In this document: positions 24,081 through 33,809 of the stretch, piece by piece
How positions within the stretch are numbered: position 1 is the stretch's first letter
Layout of the letters: each line of letters starts with the position of its first letter
Assembly: GCA_028023455.1 (NCBI GenBank)
Contig: JAQFVV010000450.1
Location: forward strand, 310,001-374,000
Direction of reading: 5' to 3'
Source: Epiperipatus broadwayi
Lineage: Eukaryota; Onychophora; Udeonychophora; Euonychophora; Peripatidae
Length of the DNA stretch: 64,000 nt
Notes under the pieces: generated by a model
What the model was told of the DNA's origin: nothing
The model's database searches: none
What the model saw: only the letters and a program-made list of their open reading frames with translations
Made by a program: the position numbers and the translations under genes

Positions 24081-24342
24081 TTTTTTGAATGGTTTTTTTA
24101 TCCAACAAAATGATTAAAATTTGGGAACTGCCTGCTACCAAGGCCAATACAATCTATTACTTTCAAAAGATGGTCATAGATACATTTGTGTGTGGAGTAT
24201 GTTATCCTGAGAAAAATGCAAAATCCTACAAAAATGATGACCTACGAGCTGCCAGAATACAAACATTTTTGTGTAAATCAAGGCTATGCTTACAGTCTGC
24301 CCAATTGATTGTAACAAACAATCTTTTGCTTTTGTTTTTTTA
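24065..24342 (+). pseudogene. Possible DNA-transposase N-terminal remnant
   Basis: An 84-residue frame (ATG at 24089) reads IKIWELPATKANTIYYFQK, then CGVC and C..RLC cysteine pairs. The IWELP..K..A..FFQ start followed by zinc-binding cysteines resembles the N-terminus of ISXO2-like (Merlin-type) transposases in invertebrate genomes. No catalytic domain follows: the frame ends at 24340, 40 bp before a tRNA-derived SINE. This is from memory of the family pattern, not an alignment, and a chance frame cannot be excluded. Confidence 0.33.
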
Positions 24343-24377
24343 ATGGAATAAATGTATATTGCTAAAAGCTTAGTATT

Positions 24378-24483
24378 TTTTTTTAAATGTCATAGCATCG
24401 GCCGGGACGCGAACCCGTAACCCGGGCAACTGCCTGCAAGTGCAAGGCAGTTGCGCTGACCTCTCGACCACCAATGCAAGACA
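24378..24483 (-). repeat. tRNA-derived SINE, copy 3
   Basis: T-run (about 24376-24384), then ATGTCATAGC, a tRNA-like unit with box B complement GCGAACCC, and end near CACCAATGC. The anticodon loop region has a short duplication (GCAAGTGCAAGG). No clear target duplication was found. Confidence 0.8.
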
Positions 24484-24489
24484 TTGCAA

Positions 24490-26600
24490 CACTTTTTCTC
24501 TCAAATAAACCAATTATACATACATGTTCATTTATTTCCAGTAAATAAAGTTTTAGGTCACTATTTTATATGAAATAAGGTTAGTTCTCATCATTTTTGC
24601 AAATAACCCAATTTGCTTCCAAATTTTAATACATGTTTATTTCCACTAAATGACATTATAGGTCACCATTTTGTTTTTTACTAAGTAAATTTTCTTGTCA
24701 TCATTTATCAAAATTAATGGATTAAATTGGTTAGAAGATCCCATGCAGATATTATTTTATGTGATCGCAAGGTTAGAAAGTTTTTGCCAGACTAATCTAT
24801 ATGTGATATTTCACAGCAGATCTAATACATAAGTCCCCTACATATAATTTAAATTAATTTCCAGGTTAGGTATTTTGACATGGTTAACTGATCTTTTATT
24901 ATTAATACTCTAAACATACTAATTTTACAGATAAGTATTGCAAAATAAAAATATATCCGATTTCTTTCAAAGACAATAAATAATTTCAGATTTTTTTTTT
25001 GTTATTCTGAGAAACAAACTGCAAGGCCTTCTGCTATTTATAGCATTATTATATATTGCTTTACATTATTCCAGTTTATTAAAAGCATGATTGGAAAGTT
25101 GTAATATGTCAGTATGATTCAAGCTTGGCACTATCTTTTCCTAGGGCATTATATAATTGTTGATTTTACTATCAATTTTATTGAAATAAAAAATATAGCT
25201 TAAAATAACAAAAGTTGTAAAAGAGTTTTAAATCAAAATAATCTTGTTTTCAAATGAAAACTCTATTGTATAGTAGTTGATGATTGGTGAGATTGTTCCA
25301 CGTGAGTACAAGCAGTCCCCAACTCTCGTACTTAATTGGTTCCTGAAACATATAGGAAAGTTGAAATGTATGAAAGGTAGAGCATTGTAAAAAAATTTCA
25401 AAAAGTGTTTTTAGAAGATTTATTTTTTATTAAGGTGTATTAGCACAAAAATCAATAAGACTTTATTAATTAGTATCTAGTGTTTTCTTTATAAATTTAT
25501 CAAGAGATAGTTGAATTGTACTCCTCTTTTTCTTTTCTTGATAATAAGTTCCATAACTGGCTGTGTCTTTTTCTATTGCTCTTAAGTAGAATGTATAAAA
25601 ATAGAGGACTAAATTTCTAAAAAAACCATGTAATTGTTCAAAAGTTAAAACTAACCATTATATTAATGGACTAAAACAAAAGTCAAGTTGTTTTGGAGAG
25701 ACAATGTTTAAAAAGATAAAGATACTTTTAGGCCTTACATCATATTAAACACATACTATTTTTTTTTTTTTGCCAATTTTAGCTTGGTTCTTGCAGCTCA
25801 CTTTATAAACCTGCTTATACAATGAAGACTTCTGTAGTCAGCTATTCTGATATTTGAGAAGATCTAAATGTTAATAATCTTCAGATTATAAACTATAAAA
25901 ATTATTCTTCATGCTTCTATTAACACCATGATCTAAACTGTCTATCTACATCACAACAAAAAAAAAATCTGAAGAGTGCCATTTTTTCTCTTTCACCTTC
26001 TACTTTATATATAGCATCATTACAAAAATTTTATATTTGAAATTCTTTCTTATAAAGTAAGACATCCAAATTTAAATATCTCAGAAAAGTTATCCAATCT
26101 TGTTAACACTCCTTTAGTGAGTCATAATTATTATTCTGCTTTCATATAAAATATATGTGACTCTTCATACTAATTTTAAATTTACTGTTCTACTGTATAA
26201 CATTATGAAAGCAAAAATCTTACTCTATATCCTTAACTTTATATGGCTAGTTAAATGTAAACTTGACTCTGTAATTAAATCATCCAAAATTTAAAAAAAA
26301 AAGAACAATATGTGATAAACATATTGCTTTCTTGATTGGAGATATCTATTGAGAAGCATTTCAAGTAACCAGGACACCATTTTTTCTCAACATGCAGAAC
26401 CTCTTGATATTCTGATTTATCATACATAAAGATTACTAATCATGCATTTACTTTAGATTATTTAATATATTTATTGATAACATTTTATTTCATTATTGAT
26501 ATATAATAACTTATTCATAAGCATGAGTGATCTTGATAATACTATTGTTATTGCAAAGTGGTAGTTTCATTTTTTTAAAAAAAAAAAAAACTTTTTTTGC
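24490..26600. other. AT-rich spacer without recognised gene
   Basis: No coding sequence, RNA gene or repeat of a family seen elsewhere was recognised. T-runs at 24990-25002 and 25762-25773 only. Confidence 0.5.
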
Positions 26601-26610
26601 AAAGTGTAAA

Positions 26611-27495
26611 TACCTGGATCTCGTTTTATGCGGTAGATAGGTTCCTCAAAAATGCGCACAAAAGAAATCGCACAAAAATAAATGTAACTTACCTTGAAAA
26701 ATGGGGGATATGTTCTGTAATTTTCGAAATCGGCATAAAAGCAAAGCAACAAGGAAAAATTACTTTAAAATTCGCGTTAAAAAAATAAGGAAATAAAGTA
26801 TGACTAATAAAAAATTTCAAATATTTGAAAAAAATTAATACAAGACAAACTTTTTTTTATTAACTACAGTATTAATTTTACATTTTTTCATACATATTTT
26901 AATCATTACCACTATTAGACAATATGCGTTCATTTGTGAACTAGTAATAGATCAGATGTGATGTGATGTACAACTAGCGCCACTTTCAGTCTTGTGCTAT
27001 GTTAATGGTTTTCTGTTTCTATATTAAAAAAATGAGATCACAATCAAAACAAAAAGATTATACATTATCATTAGAAAGATTATTTTCAGTTTATAAAATC
27101 AATAAAATCTTCGTTATTATTTATTTTAAAAATCTAAAAAAATATTTATTTCTGTTAATATCTAACAAAATATGTTTTAAAAGTTTAAATATTTTTAATA
27201 TTTATTGCTATACTTAATTATAAATCTATTATTATTACTTACTCATTAGTATAAGTAGGTTATTTACATAGAAGCTAAGATTCTAAATACAGCTTCAGGC
27301 CATATTCACGTTAGCTGATAATATATTATATTTTTTTTAAAAAAAAAAAGTATTTCAAGTCAAAATAAGTTATTAATAATTTAAATGTCTTGATATCTAA
27401 TAAATATAGTGAAATATGAAAGATATTAAGAAGAAACATGAATGCATAACTTCAAAATTGCATTAAAATAATCCGCATAAAATGAGACCCAGGTG
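26611..27495 (+). mobile_element. Pogo/Tigger-like DNA transposon, non-autonomous copy 1 (885 bp)
   Basis: Terminal inverted repeats start ACCTGGATCTCGTTTTATGC and end in its complement, GCATAAAATGAGACCCAGGT. Internal sequence (CTAGCGCCACTTTCAGTC, about 26974-26991, and the CTTGATATCTAATAAATATA block near 27389) matches the copies at 31.3 and 43.9 kb. No transposase frame. The left end has lost the first base of CACCTGG and the TA duplication is not preserved. Confidence 0.82.
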
Positions 27496-27499
27496 TGTA

Positions 27500-27845
27500 T
27501 ATATATATATTAATATGGATTTTGCTCTGCAATTATTTCTAAATTATGTTATAAAGATTATGCTAAAATTATTTGTTATCAAAATAAGGAAAGCAAATTT
27601 TGAAATTCTAAAAATATTAAAAGAAAGACAAAAAGATAATTTTAATCTTTAGCTATCTGTTTAAACTGAAAGTCATAATTGACCTTACAGCTTAAAATAG
27701 TTACTCCACTAAGCCGTTTAATATTGATCACTAAATGAATATCTAGCCATTATTAACTAAGATCAAACACCCAAGGTTAATCTGGAATAGTCAAGCAATT
27801 CACAATACAAAGAGGTAAATATATAAAAAATACAATTGTAATGCA
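27500..27845. other. AT-rich spacer, nothing recognised
   Basis: TA microsatellite at its left edge. No gene or repeat family seen. Confidence 0.5.
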
Positions 27846-28435
27846 TTTAACTTTTTTACATATATGTGGGCATGTGTAAGATGGGATGAATGACTGAAGG
27901 AAGCTTGAAAGTCTGAGTTTGAATCCCTCTAATTACTTCCAATGTAAACATGTATACTATACTTGTATTTCAATATTACAGATTCAGCCTATATTCTGCA
28001 CATCCCTTTTCTATGTATTCAAATAGTCTTAGAGTCCTATATATGAGAGGTCAGAATGACTTACAGTCAACATGGGTATGACAACAAAATTGACAAACAA
28101 GGGTTTTGAACATGCCAACACCCGATATTCAATAAAGAATTGGAGAGTGAATAAGACAGAAGTCTGTCCGTTAAGGTTTGAAGATTTTCTATCTTAATAG
28201 AAACTGAGGACTGATTATATATATATGTGTGGGAGATGATGATCTAGACAAACTGATGAGTTCTAGTTCAGCACAAAATACATATATTGAAGATCATTTA
28301 TTTTTTTCACATGTATGTGGTTATGTGTATTGATTGTATAAGATGGAATGGATGACTGAAGAAAGCTTGGAAGTCTAGGTTCAAATCCTCTCTAATTACA
28401 TCTAGCTTAAGTATTTAAATTGTAATCCATGTAAC
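27845..28435 (+). mobile_element. Retrozyme-like unit, body type 1, about 1.3 copies
   Basis: The segment TGTGTAAGATGG..GAATGACTGAAGGAAGCTTG ending in a box-B-like GAGTTTGAATCCC (27860-27925) recurs at 28325-28395, 462 bp later. The hammerhead at 28239-28297 sits between them. The locus therefore starts just after one ribozyme position and runs past the next, which is the layout expected when a tandem or circular template is copied beyond one unit. Confidence 0.72.
28239..28297 (+). ncRNA. Hammerhead ribozyme (type I), copy 4
   Basis: Outer stem I ATGATC (28239-28244) pairs fully with GATCAT (28292-28297). CTGATGA is intact (28253-28259). GAAA has become AAAA (G12 lost), inner stem I is CAAA/TTGA, and stem II GTTCTAG..CAGCAC is weak. 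Probably inactive. Confidence 0.8.
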
Positions 28436-28534
28436 TTTTGCACAAGAAACTATCATAATTCTAAAGTATGTATAGATATAATAAACAACTCCATACTATC
28501 CCCATTCTTTTTAAATTCATATAATAAAAGACAA

Positions 28535-28591
28535 ATGACCCCCAAAATGCATTTCGTGCTGAACCAGCACTCATCAGTTGGCCCAGTTCGC
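28535..28591 (-). ncRNA. Hammerhead ribozyme (type I), intact core, copy 5
   Basis: On the minus strand: CCAA, CTGATGA, stem II GTGCTG-GTT-CAGCAC (six perfect pairs), GAAA, minimal stem III ATGCAT, cleavage base T, then TTGG, which pairs with CCAA. Every invariant core residue is present. Cleavage is predicted between 28546 and 28545. Cleavage base U is allowed but usually slower than C. Outer stem I has two mismatches. Confidence 0.9.
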
Positions 28592-28940
28592 TATCTCTCA
28601 TATATATCTCTATTATATGCAAAGTATTTATCTAGAGTAAGGTGTTACATTTTCATTTACCATTGTCAAACTCCCTCCACTCACAACTTTGACGCCATCC
28701 ATTTCAGATAAATACACTAATGATTATTACTAATCATTTTCGAAACTAGAGACAACACAGATATATAAACTTTAAACCTCAGTTAAAGAGTAATATATTT
28801 GATTTTTTAATTTTACACACACACACGGAGTTATTCACCTTTCTCTGTCCTGTATGTAATATCTTTACAGATATAATAAACACCTCCATACTTCCCCATT
28901 CTTTTTAAATTCATATAAATAAAGATATCATAAAGGACAA

Positions 28941-28997
28941 ATGACCCCCAAGATGCATTTCGTGCTGAACCAGCACTCATCAGTTGGCCCAGGTCAC
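28941..28997 (-). ncRNA. Hammerhead ribozyme (type I), intact core, copy 6
   Basis: Best copy in the window. Minus strand: outer stem I GTGACC pairs with GGTCAT (six pairs, one G-U), an internal loop, inner stem I CCAA/TTGG, CTGATGA, stem II GTGCTG-GTT-CAGCAC, GAAA, stem III ATGCAT, and cleavage base C (AUC triplet). Cleavage is predicted between 28952 and 28951. The stem I internal loop and the GUU loop of stem II are where type I hammerheads make activity-enhancing tertiary contacts. Confidence 0.93.
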
Positions 28998-29199
28998 TAT
29001 CTCTCATATATATCTCTATTATATGCAAAGTATTTATCTAGAGTAAATTGTTATATTTTCATTTACCATTGTCAAACTCCCTCCACTCACAACTTTGACG
29101 CCATCCATTTCAGATAAATACAATAATGATTATTACTAATCATTTTCGAAACTAGAGATTATCTCTAGCACAGATATAAACTTTAAACCTCAGATAACA

Positions 29200-31340
29200 G
29201 AAATGATTAATTTTACCGTTTCTAATAAAATATTTCATTTTTTAATATTCACAAATATTATGTTCTTAATATGCAAAAATGAGGCAATGCCATTTTTATA
29301 TTTTGTAGTGGATTATCCAAATTTCTCATCCATAATCACTGCTTAAAATTTTAAACAAAAACTTTTTAAATTATTTTTTAAAATAAAATAATACAATGTG
29401 GTATCAAAGATATTAAAATAGTACTATTATACAACTAATAGGAATATGTATTTTTGATTATCCATCAATTGTAATCTTACTTATAACATTATATTAATTG
29501 ACTGACAATGATTACCATATTTAATACTGTCAAATTCATATAAAGATGAATAATATTTTTTCCCCTGTAAGAGTTAAAATCAGACTGGAACCAGCCTTGG
29601 TTCATAGTGCATTATTCATTAAATTAACTCATCTAAAAAAAAAAAAAATAGTTAATGGATAGCTGAACGTATATTATCATTTAGATAGTAAACACATACC
29701 CATAAGTAGATGCATAACCGATGTTTATTTTATCAAACTTGATATTAAGAAAAAAGACTCAATAAATTAAATTCTCTTAGCTGAAAGAAAGATAAAAATC
29801 TTAATTCAAGAGATCAATCACATATATATTTACACAAACAATGAACTAAATGTCAATATCTTACATCATTAGACAAGACTTAGACTTGGTAGATATCATA
29901 ATGACCTAATGTCAAACCACTCACTAAGTAACCAGATATGGAAAGTGACAACAGAATTCTATTACATAATCTTATTTTACTGTCAATCAATATAACACAC
30001 ATAACAAAAGCATATATATATATATTGATGAAAGAGGAAATGAAATGCAAAAATAAAAACAATGGGAATCTAAGGCCGTATAAAATCGAACTCAGTTGAT
30101 TTCCTTGGTCTTTTTACTTTGTTCAAAAGGACACAAGAGTTGTACAATACCGACATCAGAAAATAGAAGTTTGATTATCAGATAATATGGATGACTTATT
30201 TGAACAGTCCAAATTATTAGTCTAATCATTGTGACAGAAACATTAAAAAACTACAGCCAATAATTAAACCAAAAAAAAGAGAAAAAAAATTATTAGAGTT
30301 GCACAATTGAATAAAATTAGTCGAACTGATTTAAATAGATATTTAAAACAAAAGGATGATGCGATTATTAAAATGCAAACACAAACCAAAAAATAGATTA
30401 TCAGCATGTATATAAACAGAATAAAACAATTCATTTCTCATATAACTTATTAAATGCCAAACAGTGAATCAAGAAAAGTTAAGTATTTTATGAATTGCAC
30501 AATGATGTATTCCAGCTAATTTAATATTGCTGTGGAACCGAAGTGTCGTTAGCCCTGTACCATAGGAGGTGAGATGATTTAACATTCATCTATATATAAT
30601 GCCTGCTTAAACAACAGCTATGAAGTGTGTCTATGAGGGACAGTACTTACCAAATCCATGAACTCAATTTTGAATAATTCGGGGAAAGTATTATATTGCT
30701 ATATATTTTATACATTTGTAGAGTTTTGTTTTCATTTCACTTCCACATCTGGGAACTGAAATATCTATCACTTGGAACAGACAATCATAGCTAAAATCGA
30801 GAAAGCATAGGGGGGACGGATGTTAAGTTCAACATTTTTTTTATTGAATAAAATTTAGGTTAGTTCCCTCTCCATAGTGGCTTGACATTGAGTATCCTAG
30901 TCTTTAACACAATATGGAATGAAGTAAGATTTTACTTGATATTGTTCCATATTAAGACCATACAATTCTACAGAACAGAGTTTATTTATTTTTTGTTAAG
31001 TAACAATATTTGTTTTTTTTTTGGTATGGATGACTAATGTTCTTGAGTGAATGTTCTCTTCTATATATGGTAGAAAACTTGTATATAGTTAAAGGAGGGT
31101 CCTGAAAAGTGAACAGAATCTCTACCATTGGAAATGAACTATGGAGCTAATGCATACATCTGTAAATAATATTGTAAATATTTAGCTAGCTTCGCATTTA
31201 TTATACTGATGAACTAATAATTTTTCTACTTTGTAAATATCTTTTGATTCAGCATGTATATCTATCAGAGAAAGGGTTGGGTTAATAAATATGTTTATTT
31301 GACAATATGACAGAGATATATATTTGATGCACACACATGT
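29200..31340. other. AT-rich spacer without recognised gene
   Basis: No gene recognised. Short frames (for example 29880-30062) carry no motif. A-runs near 29635-29649 and a TA run near 30010-30024. Confidence 0.5.
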
Positions 31341-32406
31341 ACATATACACCTGGGTCTCGTTTTATGCGGATTTTTTAATGCGATTTTGAAGTTATGTGA
31401 TAAAGAAATTCATATTTCACTATATTTATTAGATATCAAGAAATTTAAATTATTAAAAACTTATTTTGACTTGAAATACTTTTTTTTTCAAAAATATACT
31501 GTTATACTAGCAGCTAATGTAAATATGGTCTGAAGCTATTTAGAATCTTATTTATGAGTAAATTATAATAATAGATTTATACATACGAAAATAAAAATCT
31601 TGCAATAAATATTCAAAAATTTTAAACTTTTAAAATATATTTTGTTAGATATAACATAAATAAATACTTTTTTAGATTTTTAAAAATAATCAGAAATAAG
31701 AAAGATTTTGTAAATAATCTTTCTAGAAATGATAACATATAAATCTTTTTATTTTGATTGCAACCTCATTTCTTTACTATAGAAACAAAATGTGAACATT
31801 TTAAATTTATTTCAGTAGTAAACAAAAATATATATCAAATGAGGACAAATTTATTATTTTCTGATAAGTAAAAATCATTTAATCATAGATTTTATGTTGA
31901 TGTGTGAAACAAAGAAAAACATCAGAAAATGCTGAAATCTGAGAGTTTGCTGCAATGAACAACCTCTTAAATTCCAATGAGAGCTAAATAGTTGTATGTC
32001 TGGATATCGCGAGCTTTATAAAGAATTAGTAAAATCATCATCTCGAAGTTTAATCACCAATTACATTGTCGACAGAAAACCATTAACACAGCACAAGACT
32101 GACAATGGCGCTAGTTGTACATCCTTTTGTGACGAATTTGATTTTTTACCAGTTCACAAACGAACCGCATATTGTCAAATAGCGATGATTACAATATGTA
32201 TGAAAAATGTAAAATTAAATACTGTAGTTAATAAAAAAAGTTTGTCTTGTATCATTTTTTTTCAAATATTTGAAATTTTTTATTAGTCATCCTTTATTTC
32301 CTTATTTTTTTATGTGAATTTTAAAGTAATTTTTCCTTGTTGCTTTGCTTTTATGCGATTTCTGAAAATTACAGAATGTATCTCCCATTTTTCAAGGTAG
32401 TTAAGT

Positions 32407-33725
32407 CGGTTCCCGTCTTATAGCTAAAGACATTGCTCAATGGTGCCATTTTCACGCTGAAACACATAAAAATGCCATTTCCGTGGCCGACATGTTCGAA
32501 CCCGCATTTTCTATAATACAACTTTTTTGTTGTGCTACAGATTGCAGGCCGCTATGTCGTGTCGCAGTACAGCATGTATGTCGCATTGCAGCAAATAAAT
32601 TTTCCGAATTTGCACAGTTTATGGTGAGAGGGTGTGTGTATTTGAATTGGATGGAAATGTTGTTTTCATTGGATTTTTATTTTATTTTAAAGTATTGAAA
32701 TGTTCAGATTTTGTAAAGTAATAATTATCAGACTTTTGACACCGTACTGTATTGAAGTTTTAAGTGGGAAAATGTTGACAAGATATATGTGTAAAGTGAG
32801 TTGGAATTAGGTAACATGTCAAGTAACATTCCACGAGACAAATAAGATTCTACTGTGTGTATATTTTTGAAATAAAAAAGAGCGGTAACACAAAAATATC
32901 CAGTAAGAAAAGTACAATTCTGCACGGTTTTTTGTAAATTTCATAAAAAGCATATATTATAAACATGATTAATAAGTAAAGAAGACATTATATATATATG
33001 TGTTTGTTGTTGTTTTAAAAAGTTTTACTTTCTTTCTTTTCTCCGACTACGGTTATACTTTGTTGAATATAGTTTATGTTTATTGTTATCATTTATTTTA
33101 TAGATGTTACTAAAAAAAAATATTTACAAAAATACGATTTTGATATTTTTTATTTTAGCATTACAAACAACAGAACACTAACCCTAAACCTAATACTAAC
33201 CCTAACAACTTTTACTTTTTGTTGTCATTCTATTTGAAATAAAAAAATAGTGATAATAATCTGTTTGTCTGTAAAAAAAAAAAAAAAAAAAGTAAAACGA
33301 AGACTAAAAAAGTAAAAAATAGCAGTAACACAATAATATCTGTTTCTCTGTAGAAATAAAATGTAAAAGGAAGACTAAGAAATTTTACTTTTTATTCCGA
33401 TTATGAGTTTTGAAACAACAACAACAAAAAAAGTCGTAACCCCAGTAAAAACATATCCAATAGAAAATTGATTTTTCTAATAAAGCAAAATAAAAAACAC
33501 GAATCAAATTGTAATTTGTTTATTTTATTTTACATTTATTATTATTATTTAATTTGTATACATTAATAAAAAATAATATTTAAAAAAGACAATTTTTTTT
33601 TTTTTCGCATTATAAAAAACACATCAAAATGATTAAAATCAACCGCCCGGAAATGGTCATATTTTATAGTTTTAGCGTGAAAACGGCACCATCGAATGGC
33701 ATCTTTATCTATAAGACAAGCACCG
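32407..33725. mobile_element. Nested TIR DNA transposon with TTAAGT target duplication
   Basis: The left end (CGGTTCCCGTCTTATAGCTA) and the complement of the right end (CGGTGCTTGTCTTATAGATA) are imperfect inverted repeats extending about 80 bp (shared CTTATAG.TAAAGA, ATGGTGCC.TTTTCACGCT and CCATTTCCG). TTAAGT flanks both sides (32401-32406 and 33726-33731) and is present once in uninserted relatives in mutated form. The interior has no long frame (longest 32483-32698, no motif) and a telomere-like CCCTAA tract. The superfamily is not identified: TTAA-targeting types and 6-bp-duplication types remain possible. Confidence 0.82.
33176..33212 (+). repeat. Degenerate interstitial CCCTAA tract
   Basis: Five imperfect units on the pattern ACTAACCCTAA, CCTAATACTAACCCTAAC. 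It lies inside the nested TIR element, so it is probably part of that element's sequence and not a chromosome-end remnant. Confidence 0.55.
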
Positions 33726-33809
33726 TTAAGTCTATTTTTGTGCGATTTTTTTTGATGCGGGTTTTCTGTGAAAACTATCTACTGCATAAAATGAGACCCA
33801 GGTGTATAT

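Larger units (their letters stand above)
28440..29200 (-). mobile_element. Retrozyme-like tandem dimer, body type 2, intact ribozymes
   Basis: Two near-identical units in direct tandem on the minus strand with a 406-bp period. Matching markers occur at GATATAATAAACA.CTCCAT (28472 and about 28870), the ribozymes (28535 and 28941), CCCTCCACTCACAACTTTGA (28673 and about 29083) and a palindromic AATGATTATTACTAATCATT block (28721 and about 29122). No protein is encoded. An AC microsatellite (28815-28827) lies in the right-hand unit. High similarity implies recent origin or homogenisation. Metazoan retrozymes are non-coding, a few hundred bases long, tandem, and carry type I hammerheads, all seen here. 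Confidence 0.82.
31348..33804 (-). mobile_element. Pogo/Tigger-like DNA transposon, copy 2, carrying a nested element
   Basis: The ends CACCTGGGTCTCGTTTTATG (31348) and its complement ending CCCAGGTG (33804) are flanked by TA on both sides (31346-31347 and 33805-33806), the duplication used by Tc1/mariner-pogo transposons. The internal sequence is the reverse complement of copy 1, so this copy is on the minus strand. A 1319-bp TIR element (32407-33725) is inserted near its 3' edge, so the original was about 1.13 kb. The 96-residue frame at 31996-32286 overlaps sequence also found in the other, frame-less copies, so I do not treat it as a transposase. Confidence 0.87.

Noticed and set aside
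28441-29200. CRISPR-like or satellite array
   Set aside because: Only two units, about 400 bp, each with a ribozyme. The spacing and structure fit a retrozyme dimer; CRISPR does not apply to this eukaryotic DNA.
31205-31230. Another hammerhead core (CTGATGA at about 31209)
   Set aside because: No GAAA, stem II or complementary stem I follows.
31996-32286. 96-residue frame in the pogo-like element as a CENP-B/pogo transposase
   Set aside because: The same DNA occurs in the other two copies without an open frame, and there is no DDE or helix-turn-helix pattern I can point to.
33110-33215. Chromosome end or telomere junction
   Set aside because: The CCCTAA units are few, degenerate and lie inside a TIR transposon with normal sequence on both sides.
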